Assembly (NCBI GenBank): GCA_963662175.1
Contig: OY759216.1
Location: forward strand, 32,877,087 to 32,941,086
Length of the DNA stretch: 64,000 nt
Reading direction: 5' to 3'
Source: Aradus depressus
Lineage: Eukaryota > Arthropoda > Insecta > Hemiptera > Aradidae
Shown: in pieces, positions 31,252 through 43,634 of the stretch
Numbering within the stretch: the first letter of the stretch is position 1
How the letters are laid out: each line of letters begins with the position of its first letter
Notes under the pieces: model-generated
What the model was told of the DNA's origin: nothing
What the model saw: the letters and a program-made list of their open reading frames with translations, nothing else
Database searches by the model: none
Made by a program: the position numbers and the translations under genes

Positions 31252-34200
31252 GGGAACAGAGCCCTGCTACCATGGGAACAGAGCCCTGCTACCATGGGAA
31301 CAGAGCCCTGCTACTATGGGAACAGAGCCCTGCTACTATGGGAACAGAGCCCTGCTACTATGGGAACAGAGCCCTGCTACCATGGGAACAGAGCCCTGCT
31401 ACCATGGGAACAGAGCCCTGCTACCATGGGAACAGAGCCCTGCTACCATGGGAACAGAGCCCTGCTACCATGGGAACAGAGCCCTGCTACCATGGGAACA
31501 GAGCCCTGCTACTATGGGAACAGAGCCCTGCTACTATGGGAACAGAGCCCTGCTACTATGGGAACAGAGCCCTGCTACCATGGGAACAGAGCCCTGCTAC
31601 TATGGGAACAGAGCCCTGCTACTATGGGAACAGAGCCCTGCTACTATGGGAACAGAGCCCTGCTACTATGGGAACAGAGCCCTGCTACTATGGGAACAGA
31701 GCCCTGCTACTATGGGAACAGAGCCCTGCTACCATGGGAACAGAGCCCTGCTACCATGGGAACAGAGCCCTGCTACTATGGGAACAGAGCCCTGCTACTA
31801 TGGGAACAGAGCCCTGCTACCATGGGAACAGAGCCCTGCTACTATGGGAACAGAGCCCTGCTACTATGGGAACAGAGCCCTGCTACCATGGGAACAGAGC
31901 CCTGCTACCATGGGAACAGAGCCCTGCTACCATGGGAACAGAGCCCTGCTACCATGGGAACAGAGCCCTGCTACCATGGGAACAGAGCCCTGCTACCATG
32001 GGAACAGAGCCCTGCTACCATGGGAACAGAGCCCTGCTACTATGGGAACAGAGCCCTGCTACTATGGGAACAGAGCCCTGCTACTATGGGAACAGAGCCC
32101 TGCTACCATGGGAACAGAGCCCTGCTACCATGGGAACAGAGCCCTGCTACCATGGGAACAGAGCCCTGCTACTATGGGAACAGAGCCCTGCTACCATGGG
32201 AACAGAGCCCTGCTACTATGGGAACAGAACCCTGCTACTATGGGAACAGAGCCCTGCTACTATGGGAACAGAGCCCTGCTACTATGGGAACAGAGCCCTG
32301 CTACCATGGGAACAGAGACCTGCTACTATGGGAACAGAGACCTGCTACTATGGGAACAGAGCCCTGCTACCATGGGAACAGAGCCCTGCTACCATGGGAA
32401 CAGAGCCCTGCTACTATGGGAACAGAGCCCTGCTACTATGGGAACAGAGCCCTGCTACTATGGGAACAGAGCCCTGCTACTATGGGAACAGATCCCTGCT
32501 ACTATGGATACAGAGCCCTGCTACTATGGGAACAGAGCCCTGCTACCATGGGAACAGAGCCCTGCTACTATTGGAACAGAGCCCTGCTACCATGGGAACA
32601 GAGCCCTGCTACCATGGGAACAGAGCCCTGCTACCATGGGAACAGAGCCCTGCTACCATGGGAACAGAGCCCTGCTACCATGGGAACAGAGCCCTGCTAC
32701 CATGGGAACAGAGCCCTGCTACTATGGGAACAGAGCCCTGCTACTATGGGAACAGAGCCCTGCTACTATGGGAACAGAGCCCTGCTACTATGGGAACAGA
32801 GCCCTGCTACTATGGGAACAGAGCCCTGCTACTATGGGAACAGAGCCCTGCTACTATGGGAACAGAGCCCTGCTACTATGGGAACAGAGCCCTGCTACCA
32901 TGGGAACAGAGCCCTGCTACTATGGGAACAGAGCCCAGCTACCATGGGAACAGAGCCCTGCTACTATGGGAACAGAGCCCTGCTACTATGGGAACAGAGC
33001 CCTGCTACTATGGGAACAGAGCCCTGCTACCATGGGAACACAGCCCTGCTACCATGGGAACAGAGCCCTGCTACCATGGGAACAGAGCCCTGCTACCATG
33101 GGAACAGAGCCCTGCTAACATGGGAACAGAGCCCTGCTACCATGGGAACAGAGCCCTGCTAACATGGGAACAGAGCCCTGCTACCATGGGAACAGAGCCC
33201 TGCTACCATGGGAACAGAGCCCTGCTACCATGGGAACAGAGCCCTGCTACCATGGGAACAGAGCCCTGCTACCATGGGAACAGAGCCCTGCTACTATGGG
33301 AACAGACCCCTGCTACTATGGGAACAGAGCCCTGCTACTATGGGAACAGAGCCCTGCTACTATGGGAACAGAGCCCTGCTACCATGGGAACAGAGCCCTG
33401 CTACCATGGGAACAGAGCCCTGCTACTATGGGAACAGAGCCCTGCTACTATGGGAACAGAGCCCTGCTACCATGGGAACAGAGCCCTGCTACTATGGGAA
33501 CAGAGCCCTGCTACCATGGGAACAGAGCCCTGCTACCATGGGAACAGAGCCCTGCTACCATGGGAACAGAGCCCTGCTACCATGGGAACAGAGCCCTGCT
33601 ACCATGGGAACAGAGCCCTGCTACTATGGGAACAGAGCCCTGCTACTATGGGAACAGAGCCCTGCTACTATGGGAACAGAGCCCTGCTACCATGGGAACA
33701 GAGCCCTGCTACCATGGGAACAGAGCCCTGCTACTATGGGAACAGAGCCCTGCTACTATGGGAACAGAGCCCTGCTACTATGGGAACAGAGCCCTGCTAC
33801 TATGGGAACAGAGCCCTGCTACCATGGGAACAGAGCCCTGCTACTATGGGAACAGAGCCCTGCTACTATGGGAACAGAGCCCTGCTACCATGGGAACAGA
33901 GCCCTGCTACTATGGGAACAGAGCCCTGCTACTATGGGAACAGAGCCCTGCTACTATGGGAACAGAGCCCTGCTACTATGGGAACAGAGCCCTGCTACCA
34001 TGGGAACAGAGCCCTGCTACCATGGGAACAGAGCCCTGCTACCATGGGAACAGAGCCCTGCTACCATGGGAACAGAGCCCTGCTACCATGGGAACAGAGC
34101 CCTGCTACCATGGGAACAGAGCCCTGCTACCATGGGAACAGAGCCCTGCTACCATGGGAACAGAGCCCTGCTACCATGGGAACAGAGCCCTGCTACCATG

Positions 34201-37200
34201 GGAACAGAGCCCTGCTACCATGGGAACAGAGCCCTGCTACCATGGGAACAGAGCCCTGCTACCATGGGAACAGAGCCCTGCTACCATGGGAACAGAGCCC
34301 TGCTACCATGGGAACAGAGCCCTGCTACCATGGGAACAGAGCCCTGCTACCATGGGAACAGAGCCCTGCTACTATGGGAACAGAGCCCTGCTACCATGGG
34401 AACAGAGCCCTGCTACCATGGGAACAGAGCCCTGCTACCATGGGAACAGAGCCCTGCTACCATGGGAACAGAGCCCTGCTACCATGGGAACAGAGCCCTG
34501 CTACCATGGGAACAGAGCCCTGCTACCATGGGAACAGAGCCCTGCTACCATGGGAACAGAGCCCTGCTACCATGGGAACAGAGCCCTGCTACCATGGGAA
34601 CAGAGCCCTGCTACCATGGGAACAGAGCCCTGCTACTATGGGAACAGAGCCCTGCTACTATGGGAACAGAGCCCTGCTACCATGGGAACAGAGCCCTGCT
34701 ACCATGGGAACAGAGCCCTGCTACTATGGGAACAGAGCCCTGCTACCATGGGAACAGAGCCCTGCTACCATGGGAACAGAGCCCTGCTACCATGGGAACA
34801 GAGCCCTGCTACCATGGGAACAGAGCCCTGCTACTATGGGAACAGAGCCCTGCTACCATGGGAACAGAGCCCTGCTACTATGGGAACAGAGCCCTGCTAC
34901 TATGGGAACAGAGCCCTGCTACCATGGGAACAGAGACCTGCTACTATGGGAACAGAGCCCTGCTACTATGGGAACAGAGCCCTGCTACCATGGGAACAGA
35001 GCCCTGCTACCATGGGAACAGAGCCCTGCTACTATGGGAACAGAGCCCTGCTACTATGGGAACAGAGCCCTGCTACTATGGGAACAGATCCCGGCTACTA
35101 TGGATACAGAGCCCTGCTACTATGGGAACAGAGCCCTGCTACCATGGGAACAGAGCCCTGCTACCATGGGAACAGAGCCCTGCTACTATTGGAACAGAGC
35201 CCTGCTACCATGGGAACAGAGCCCTGCTACCATGGGAACAGAGCCCTGCTACCATGGGAACAGAGCCCTGCTACCATGGGAACAGAGCCCTGCTACCATG
35301 GGAACAGAGCCCTGCTACTATGGGAACAGAGCCCTGCTACTATGGGAACAGAGCCCTGCTACTATGGGAACAGAGCCCTGCTACTATGGGAACAGAGCCC
35401 TGCTACTATGGGAACAGAGCCCTGCTACTATGGGAACAGAGCCCTGCTACCATGGGAACAGAGCCCTGCTACTATGGGAACAGAGCCCTGCTACCATGGG
35501 AACAGAGCCCTGCTACTATGGGAACAGAGCCCAGCTACCATGGGAACAGAGCCCTGCTACCATGGGAACAGAGCCCTGCTACTATGGGAACAGAGCCCTG
35601 CTACCATGGGAACAGAGCCCTGCTACCATGGGAACAGAGCCCTGCTACCATGGGAACAGAGCCCTGCTACCATGGGAACAGAGCCCTGCTACCATGGGAA
35701 CAGAGCCCTGCTAACATGGGAACAGAGCCCTGCTAACATGGGAACAGAGCCCTGCTACCATGGGAACAGAGCCCTGCTACCATGGGAACAGAGCCCTGCT
35801 ACCATGGGAACAGGGCCCTGCTACCATGGGAACAGAGCCCTGCTACCATGGGAACAGAGCCCTGCTACCATGGGAACAGAGCCCTGCTACCATGGGAACA
35901 GAGCCCTGCTACCATGGGAACAGAGCCCTGCTAATATGGGAACAGAGCCCTGCTACCATGGGAACAGAGCCCTGCTACCATGGGAACAGAGCCCTGCTAC
36001 TATGGGAACAGAGCCCTGCTACCATGGGAACAGAGCCCTGCTACCATGGGAACAGAGCCCTGCTACCATGGGAACAGAGCCCTGCTACCATGGGAACAGA
36101 GCCCTGCTACTATGGGAACAGAGCCCTGCTACCATGGGAACAGAGCCCTGCTACTATGGGAACAGAGCCCTGCTACCATGGGAACAGAGCCCTGCTACCA
36201 TGGGAACAGAGCCCTGCTACCATGGGAACAGAGCCCTGCTACCATGGGAACAGAGCCCTGCTACCATGGGAACAGAGCCCTGCTACCATGGGAACAGAGC
36301 CCTGCTACCATGGGAACAGAGCCCTGCTACCATGGGAACAGAGCCCTGCTACTATGGGAACAGAGCCCTGCTACCATGGGAACAGAGCCCTGCTACTATG
36401 GGAACAGAGCCCTGCTACCATGGGAACAGAGCCCTGCTACTATGGGAACAGAGCCCTGCTACCATGGGAACAGAGCCCTGCTACTATGGGAACAGAGCCC
36501 TGCTACCGTGGGAACAGAGCCCTGCTACTATGGGAACAGAGCCCTGCTACCATGGGAACAGAGCCCTGCTACTATGGGAACAGAGCCCTGCTACCATGGG
36601 AACAGAGCCCTGCTACCATGGGAACAGAGCCCTGCTACCATGGGAACAGAGCCCTGCTACCATGGGAACAGAGCCCTGCTACTATGGGAACAGAGCCCAG
36701 CTACCATGGGAACAGAGCCCTGCTACCATGGGAACAGAGCCCTGCTACCATGGGAACAGAGCCCTGCTACTATGGGAACAGAGCCCTGCTACTATGGGAA
36801 CAGAGCCCTGCTACCATGGGAACAGAGCCCTGCTACTATGGGAACAGAGCCCTGCTACCATGGGAACAGAGCCCTGCTACTATGGGAACAGAGCCCTGCT
36901 ACTATGGGAACAGAGCCCTGCTACTATGGGAACAGAGCCCTGCTACTATGGGAACAGAGCCCTGCTACTATGGGAACAGAGCCCTGCTACCATGGGAACA
37001 GAGCCCTGCTACCATGGGAACAGAGCCCTGCTACCATGGGAACAGAGCCCTGCTACTATGGGAACAGAGCCCTGCTACCATGGGAACAGAGCCCTGCTAC
37101 TATGGGAACAGAGCCCTGCTACTATGGGAACAGAGCCCTGCTACCATGGGAACAGAGCCCTGCTACCATGGGAACAGAGCCCTGCTACTATGGGAACAGA

Positions 37201-39045
37201 GCCCTGCTACTATGGGAACAGAGCCCTGCTACCATGGGAACAGAGCCCTGCTACCATGGGAACAGAGCCCTGCTACCATGGGAACAGAGCCCTGCTACTA
37301 TGGGAACAGAGCCCTGCTACCATGGGAACAGAGCCCTGCTACTATGGGAACAGAGCCCTGCTACTATGGGAACAGAGCCCTGCTACTATGGGAACAGAGC
37401 CCTGCTACTATGGGAACAGAGCCCTGCTACTATGGGAACAGAGCCCTGCTACTATGGGAACAGAGCCCTGCTACTATGGGAACAGAGCCCTGCTACCATG
37501 GGAACAGAGCCCTGCTACTATGGGAACAGAGCCCTGCTACCATGGGAACAGAGCCCTGCTACTATGGGAACAGAGCCCTGCTACTATGGGAACAGAGCCC
37601 TGCTACTATGGGAACAGAGCCCTGCTACTATGGGAACAGAGCCCTGCTACCATGGGAACAGAGCCCTGCTACCATGGGAACAGAGCCCTGCTACCATGGG
37701 AACAGAGCCCTGATACCATGGGAACAGAGCCCTGCTACCATGGGAACAGAGCCCTGCTACCATGGGAACAGAGCCCTGCTACCATGGGAACAGAGCCCTG
37801 CTACCATGGGAACAGAGCCCTGCTACCATGGGAACAGAGCCCTGCTACCATGGGAACAGAGCCCTGCTACCATGGGAACAGAGCCCTGCTACCATGGGAA
37901 CAGAGCCCTGCTACCATGGGAACAGAGCCCTGCTACCATGGGAACAGAGCCCTGCTACTATGGGAACAGAGCCCTGCTACCATGGGAACAGAGCCCTGCT
38001 ACCATGGGAACAGAGCCCTGCTACCATGGGAACAGAGCCCTGCTACTATGGGAACAGAGCCCTGCTACCATGGGAACAGAGCCCTGCTACCATGGGATCA
38101 GAGCCCTGCTACCATGGGAACAGAGCCCTGCTACCATGGGAACAGAGCCCTGCTACCATGGGAACAGAGCCCTGCTACCATGGGAACAGAGCCCTGCTAC
38201 CATGGGAACAGAGCCCTGCTACCATGGGAACAGAGCCCTGCTACCATGGGAACAGAGCCCTGCTACCATGGGAACAGAGCCCTGCTACCATGGGAACAGA
38301 GCCCTGCTACCATGGGAACAGAGCCCTGCTACTATGGGAACAGAGCCCTGCTACCATGGGAACAGAGCCCTGCTACTATGGGAACAGAGCCCTGCTACCA
38401 TGGGAACAGAGCCCTGCTACCATGGGAACAGAGCCCTGCTACCATGGGAACAGAGCCCTGCTACTATGGGAACAGAGCCCTGCTACCATGGGAACAGAGC
38501 CCTGCTACTATGGGAACAGAGCCCTGCTACCATGGGAACAGAGCCCTGCTACCATGGGAACAGAGCCCTGCTACCATGGGAACAGAGCCCTGCTACTATG
38601 GGAACAGAGCCCTGCTACTATGGGAACAGAGCCCTGCTACTATGGGAACAGAGCCCTGCTACCATGGGAACAGAGCCCTGCTACTATGGGAACAGAGCCC
38701 TGCTACCATGGGAACAGAGCCCTGCTACCATGGGAACAGAGCCCTGCTACCATGGGAACAGAGCCCTGCTACTATGGGAACAGAGCCCTGCTACCATGGG
38801 AACAGAGCCCTGCTACCATGGGAACAGAGCCCTGCTACCATGGGAACAGAGCCCTGCTACCATGGGAACAGAGCCCTGCTACTATGGGAACAGAGCCCTG
38901 CTACCATGGGAACAGAGCCCTGCTACCATGGGAACAGAGCCCTGCTACCATGGGAACAGAGCCCTGCTACTATGGGAACAGAGCCCTGCTACCATGGGAA
39001 CAGAGCCCTGCTACCATGGGAACAGAGCCCTGCTACCATGGGAAC
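31252..39045. repeat. 22-bp satellite array, 354 units in perfect phase
   Basis: Each unit starts GGGAACAGAGCCCTG and ends CTAC[C/T]AT. Start 31252, last full unit ending 39039, plus GGGAAC at 39040-39045: 7,788 bp equals 354 x 22. Phase checks at 33188, 36004 and 37940 fall exactly on the grid. Almost all variation is one C/T site (CCATGG or CTATGG); rare private changes include GATCCC, GGATAC, TATTGG, CCCAGC, GAGACC and CTAACA. A 2,596-bp internal duplication is present (32340-33118 against 34936-35714). The unit has no stop in any plus frame, so frames up to 1,965 codons (MGTEPCYHGNRALLPWEQSP...) appear in all three plus frames. These are not genes. Left flank AGAACGACA, right flank TAGACCAACTGACTG. 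Confidence 0.97.
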
Positions 39046-39314
39046 TAGACCAACTGACTGATGTATTTATTTAATCATCTCTCCCCTTCAGTTTCGCAGA
39101 GTTAAACTCAGCGAAATATATTGCCAACTTCAAATCTCTGCATAGGCACACTTCCTATATTGTATTTCAAGGCTAAGTGCAAAAGACTTATACGACGAAT
39201 CGAACAATGCAGCATTGCCGCTGGGAATCCGATTGTATAATTTAGTTTTCAAATTGTTCGCAGAAGTTGCCCCCCTCTCCATGTTCATTTGCTCGACCGA
39301 AATGTTCTTTTACC
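39046..39314. other. No recognisable gene
   Basis: Right flank of the satellite. A short frame includes AKCKRLIRRIEQCS-like residues that hint at a LINE C-terminus, too weak to call. Confidence 0.3.
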
Positions 39315-39985
39315 TAAGGTGGCTTTCACACCGGAGCGACATGCGACGCAACACGTGTTGGACACATTTGTCCCCGAGATTGAAACCGAGAAATCAATGG
39401 GAGCTTTCACACTGAAGACACAAATGCATCCAACACTTGTCACATGGAACCGACCAGCCCGTTCTTTTGGCGAGGTTTCATTGTGTTGCAGGTTATTCCC
39501 TACCCAGTGATCCATGGCGCTAGTGTAGGGAATAACTTCCCGTCAGCTGTTTTTTGTCCCTTGATGAAATGCCGTTGCCAGATTCGGAACAATTTAATAC
39601 CTCATTCATTGAGGAAGTGGAACAACGTCCCGCGTTGTACAACACTTCGTTGAAAGAATATTCCAACACCACGGAGAAGAAATTTTGATAATGTTACTGG
39701 CCTTGAGCTGGCGAAGGATCTGATTTAGAGTTTTTATTTGGGAACTCCTTTTAATAATATTAATAATTTTACTCTAAAACTGCCAATGTAATGAATGTAT
39801 CGACATCAAATATTATATGTGAATTGAAAACCTCAAACGGACGACACCTATCTATTTTCCACGAAATATGTATAAATGTTTATAATATATGCAACACTTG
39901 TCTCTTTGATGAGAAAGTCCCGTGTCCTACAAATGTGTTCAACACGTGTTGCGTCGCATGTCGCTCCGGTGTGAAAGCCACCTTA
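39315..39985. mobile_element. TIR element, 671 bp, 58-bp near-perfect terminal repeats
   Basis: TAAGGTGGCTTTCACACCGG at the left is matched by the reverse complement at the right. Identity continues through AGCGACATGCGACGCAAC and ACGTGTTG to ACACATTTGT, with one mismatch. The arms contain the palindrome AACACGTGTT. Flanks (TTTTACC / TTAGGG) show no clear duplication beyond TA. Ends of the GGTGGCTTTCACAC type suggest PIF/Harbinger relatives, but this is recall, not proof. The interior has GTTATTCCCTAC...GTAGGGAATAAC (about 39491-39538) and no transposase. A family-A scrap (39775-39870) lies inside. Confidence 0.8.
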
Positions 39986-40275
39986 TTAGGGTGAAGTCCG
40001 TCTCATACAATTTTGAAATTGAATCAAACTTATTTGAAATCATAAAGGAAATTCTCGACCATATACATGAACGGACACAGAATTAAAGGCTCTACAGCCT
40101 GGGCTTTTATTGATGACCATTCCTCTCAAAACTACAAACTCCATCATTTGTGCATCGTGTTCACCAACTCCAAGCCATATCCCATATTTTTCCTTATCTG
40201 ATGCCGAAAATAACATTGTTGTTTGCAACTATTCTCCCCGCGTTTTGCAGTCTTCATTTTATGTCTATCTTCAGG
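39986..40275. other. No recognisable gene
   Basis: A minus frame (40228-40040) reads MLFSASDKEKYGIWLGVG from an internal ATG. It has no splice support and no family match. Confidence 0.3.
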
Positions 40276-40429
40276 TAGTGAAGAGAAGACACAACACAAC
40301 CTCTCTATACAGGGCCAAACCGGGAAAAAAGTTCTTCTCGTTTGGGTTCACGACCGTTCCGAGAAAGCGGAGAGAGCGACGAAGAATGTCAATCTTACAG
40401 AAGCAGAAGATTCCAAGGAATTTATTTGA
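40276..40429 (+). other. Weak candidate terminal exon
   Basis: After an acceptor-like TTATGTCTATCTTCAG, one frame reads GSEEKTQHNLSIQGQTGKK, VLLVWVHDRSEKAERATKN and VNLTEAEDSKEFI before TGA at 40427. The composition looks protein-like, but a second frame is open through the same stretch and no family is recognised. Confidence 0.18.
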
Positions 40430-41579
40430 AGGTCTGCTACGGTTCGGCTGGTCGTTTTGCACATGGAGTCCAATCTATTCCATAAACGTTCTTTTAAATT
40501 ACCATGGAGTTGTCAGCAATTCAATTATGTGTACAAAATTTCATTTTACTCAAATATTTTTAGCTTAATTCTTTTTTTCATTTCTCACTTAACTACTTCA
40601 TATATTTATTCTCGATTTCAAGACTTTCATTACCTTTTATTTTGTTGTACATGAATGAATAACTTTATTGCTCATAAAGAATTATCTTACAGCAAGGAGT
40701 TCGATACATAAACATAAATACAATTTGTGATTAATAAGGAATAAAATAAAATAAAACAAAGCAGATAATATTAACTAGCAAAACAATGATTTATTAATAC
40801 TAAAATAAAATATAATTATATACTAATAAAAAGGTTAAATTAAAATAAAGCCACAGGTAACTTTAGTCTTTTAGAATTTTTCTTAACTTCAAGCTTGTTA
40901 GGACAAACAAATAAATATGATGAAGCTTCTGTTCATCTGAGACTAATCGTAAGTTGTGGAGATGTGCCTATTTCTGAGAGACATCTATCTATTTTCTCAT
41001 ATATATACTTTTATCATGTATATATCTAAAGCAGTTTATACGTTCGGGAAGTTATAACCATTACAGTTTTTCGCACTAAAACCTCTTTTGTATATTATCT
41101 GATTGGAAGCACAGGATTAACTTTCCAAACTTTCTTGCAGCTTTGTCCTTATGTTTCCTTTCAACGCAGACAAGCCCGCAAGGAGAGATTTAGAGACAGA
41201 AGATATGTGTTGAATATTGAAAACAAATTGGTTTAGTTAGGTTTCATCAGGGTCTAAGCCCAGCTCTCTCGGCATACAAGGGATGAAGAAGGGGAACTGG
41301 GCGAAATAACTAGGGGGGAGGGGGAGAGAGGAGGGGCTCAGTTGTGAAAAGCAGCTTTACCCAATAGCCTCAGGCAAAGTGGTGACGTCACAAAGAGGAA
41401 TGAAAACCAGGGGTTAGAAAGGGCCAAAGGAAATATAGGAGTAAAGCAACATTGTCACATGCCACATTAATAAAACAAAGCTCATGTTTTCGATCGTGTG
41501 TCGGTCTGTCTGTGGGCAGACTCCAGCTGTGCCATAAAATAGGTTGACTTTTAATCTCTCACCCAAAACAACTTATTTA
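40430..41579. other. No recognisable gene
   Basis: AT-rich to about 40860, then mixed. A purine-rich patch GGGGGGAGGGGGAGAGAGGA lies at about 41312-41335. No ORF of note. Confidence 0.45.
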
Positions 41580-41760
41580 GATCAAAACCGTCAAAAATGT
41601 GGAGACTCTAAAAAAAACCTAATAACTGCCGATATAAATAATCTATCAATAAGAAATTTTATAAGTTGATCCAAAAACCCATAAGAACTACTCATATTAG
41701 TTTTGAGCCTAAAAATTGTAATAACTGCCGATTGTTATAGTTTCACAAAATGCCATATTA
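41580..41760 (+). repeat. Family A-like fragment
   Basis: Two AATAACTGCCGAT words (41619, 41719) with CCCATAAGAACTACTCATATT between them, the family-A spacing of these blocks. Confidence 0.45.
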
Positions 41761-42185
41761 TGAACCAGCTACGTCCATTATACTATGAATCCAGGGTGCA
41801 ATAAGAATGAAAACCAATGATTTTAAGTTTAGGGGAAAAGTGAAAACTTACTTGATTTTATGGCACATATTTCCCGCATATATTTTGAGTCGATTCCACT
41901 TGGTTCCTTGTGAACTGAAGAAGGGGCCTCCTATGGTTTATTGTGACATAAAGAAGGGGCGTGAGATTGACCCGAAATATCGTTTGGAAAAAGTAGACAT
42001 CTCTCGAAGAGTAAACATCCTAGAGAAGAGTAAAAAACATTAGTTGATTTTAACAATGCTGATATTTCACTAACGATTTATTTTTTATTTTTACTTTTTA
42101 TACGTATGGTATAAAGAAGTATTGTAATCGTGCGAAAATCAGAGATCTTTTCAACTCATTTTTACGTTTCAAGGTACCCTGAATA
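41761..42185. other. No gene; short doublet and family C start
   Basis: AAGAAGGGGCCTCC (41920) and AAGAAGGGGCGTGA (41951) form a doublet; the second is followed by GACCCGAAATATCG, a decayed look-alike of the CTGANGA-hairpin-GAAA core. Family-C words (GTATTGTAATCGTGCGAAA) begin at 42118. Confidence 0.35.
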
Positions 42186-42514
42186 GGGGAGAGTGATCAG
42201 TACAAATGTGATTGGTATAAGAAAGTCACACTCAGAACTACGCTATACAATGAAACAAAGAAAACCGCTGACGTCAACACATCACTTTCATATATTCAGT
42301 AATTCCAGTATGAAATAAATTAGAGAGAAGGGGAGAGTGATCAGTACAAATGTGATTGGTATAAGAAAGTCACACTCAGAACTACGCTGTACAATGAAAC
42401 AAAGAAAACCGCTGACGTCAACACATCACTTTCATATACTCAGTAATTCTAGTATGAAATAAATTAGAGAGAAGGGGAGAGTGATCTGTACAAATGTGAT
42501 TGGTATAAGAAAGT
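42186..42514. repeat. 144-bp tandem repeat, 2.3 units
   Basis: GGGGAGAGTGATCAGTACAA starts at 42186, 42330 and (with CTGTAC) 42474. The two full units differ at only a few bases. Confidence 0.85.
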
Positions 42515-42539
42515 CCTCTAATGGCCAAATAACATATAT

Positions 42540-42571
<32 letters not shown>
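42540..42571. repeat. (AT)n microsatellite
   Basis: About 15 TA dinucleotides in a row, interrupted only at the edges. Confidence 0.8.
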
Positions 42572-42574
<3 letters not shown>

Positions 42575-43189
42575 TATTTTTTTAATGAATGGATTTCACC
42601 ACAAAATAACAGAAAGATGAAAAGATATGTTATTCCTGTAGGAGGAAAAAGTTAGCTTTGAAGGAAGGAAGGGGGAGCGTATAGCATATATAGCGCTGAA
42701 TAGGGGACATTCTAGCATGATTTAATTAAGATATGAAAGGGAGCCGAGGGGGGGGTATGGCTGCTCCAAATATGGGACATTCCGGGAATATTAGAGAGAT
42801 AAAAGGGCTCCTTAATTGGGGTCCAACGGTCTTTAAACGGATACACCAGGATACTTGGATATATGCCCTAGATTTAGTTGTCTAGGGCTCAACTCATTAA
42901 ACTGTTTTTATTATATTTTTTAATAGTATCTTTCTATTTCATTTATTTAATGTAGGTAGGTATAAGAGACTATTGTAATTGGGCAAAAATCCGAGACCGA
43001 GTTTTCAATGGATTTTAACGTTTCTAAGTCTAATGAATACGTTTTGACCATTTTCGCGATGACAAAAAGTAGATAGTATTTATGGAAGAGATAGGCTTCG
43101 GAAAATTAGGCTGGACCGGGACATCAAATTAGTAGCTATACATTTTTTATTTATTTATTTAGACTTTTTTATTTATTCATTTATAATTG
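42572..43189 (+). repeat. Unclassified sequence with family C fragment
   Basis: 42955-43080 holds family-C words (TATTGTAATTGGGCAAAAATC, GAATACGTTTTGACC then ATTTTCGCGATGAC). The rest is unrecognised. Confidence 0.45.
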
Positions 43190-43634
43190 ATTAATATATG
43201 TATATAGTATATTTATTTATATTAATTTATAGTTACATTGTGTTCTTTTTCTTTTCTATATCTCGCACATTGGGACCTGATGAAGGGACGTAAGAACGTC
43301 CCGAAACATCGTTGGGATTAAGACATTTCCAAAAAGTTTTTTGAAAAATATCTTAATTTTTATTGAATTGAAAAATGTGTTTACTTATTATAAGTGTATC
43401 TATGTATTATTTTTTTATTTATAATCATATATTTTCAAGTATTTATTTATTCAGTTTTTATTAATTTCATTTTACTACTTATTAATAGTTTTGTTATTAC
43501 TACTAATCATAGATGTGTTAGACTCAAATAGTTATAATCTAATTTATAAGCTATCTTAATGTATAAATTCTTTCGACGTATCCTATTACCATGTATTGGT
43601 CTAACGGAAATAAATTTATTATTATTATTATTAC
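43190..43634 (+). mobile_element. CR1-like LINE 3' end
   Basis: Plus-strand 3' region without any coding part. TATATCTCGCACATTGGGAC leads into core CTGATGA-A-GGGACG...CGTCCC-GAAAC (43277-43307), then TTACTACTAATCATAG, then ATCCTATTACCATGTATTGG and the tail AATAAATTTATTATTATTATT. The core sits about 330 bp before the tail. 5'-truncated. Confidence 0.75.

Noticed and set aside
31252..39045. Telomeric or centromeric repeat
   Set aside because: The unit is unlike TTAGG-type telomere repeats. Centromere function cannot be inferred from sequence, and 22 bp is short for most centromeric satellites.
31171..39074. Open frames of 428 to 1,965 codons in all three plus frames
   Set aside because: They come from a stop-free 22-bp unit repeated 354 times. 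The same peptide appears in every frame and there is no start context or flanking coding sequence.
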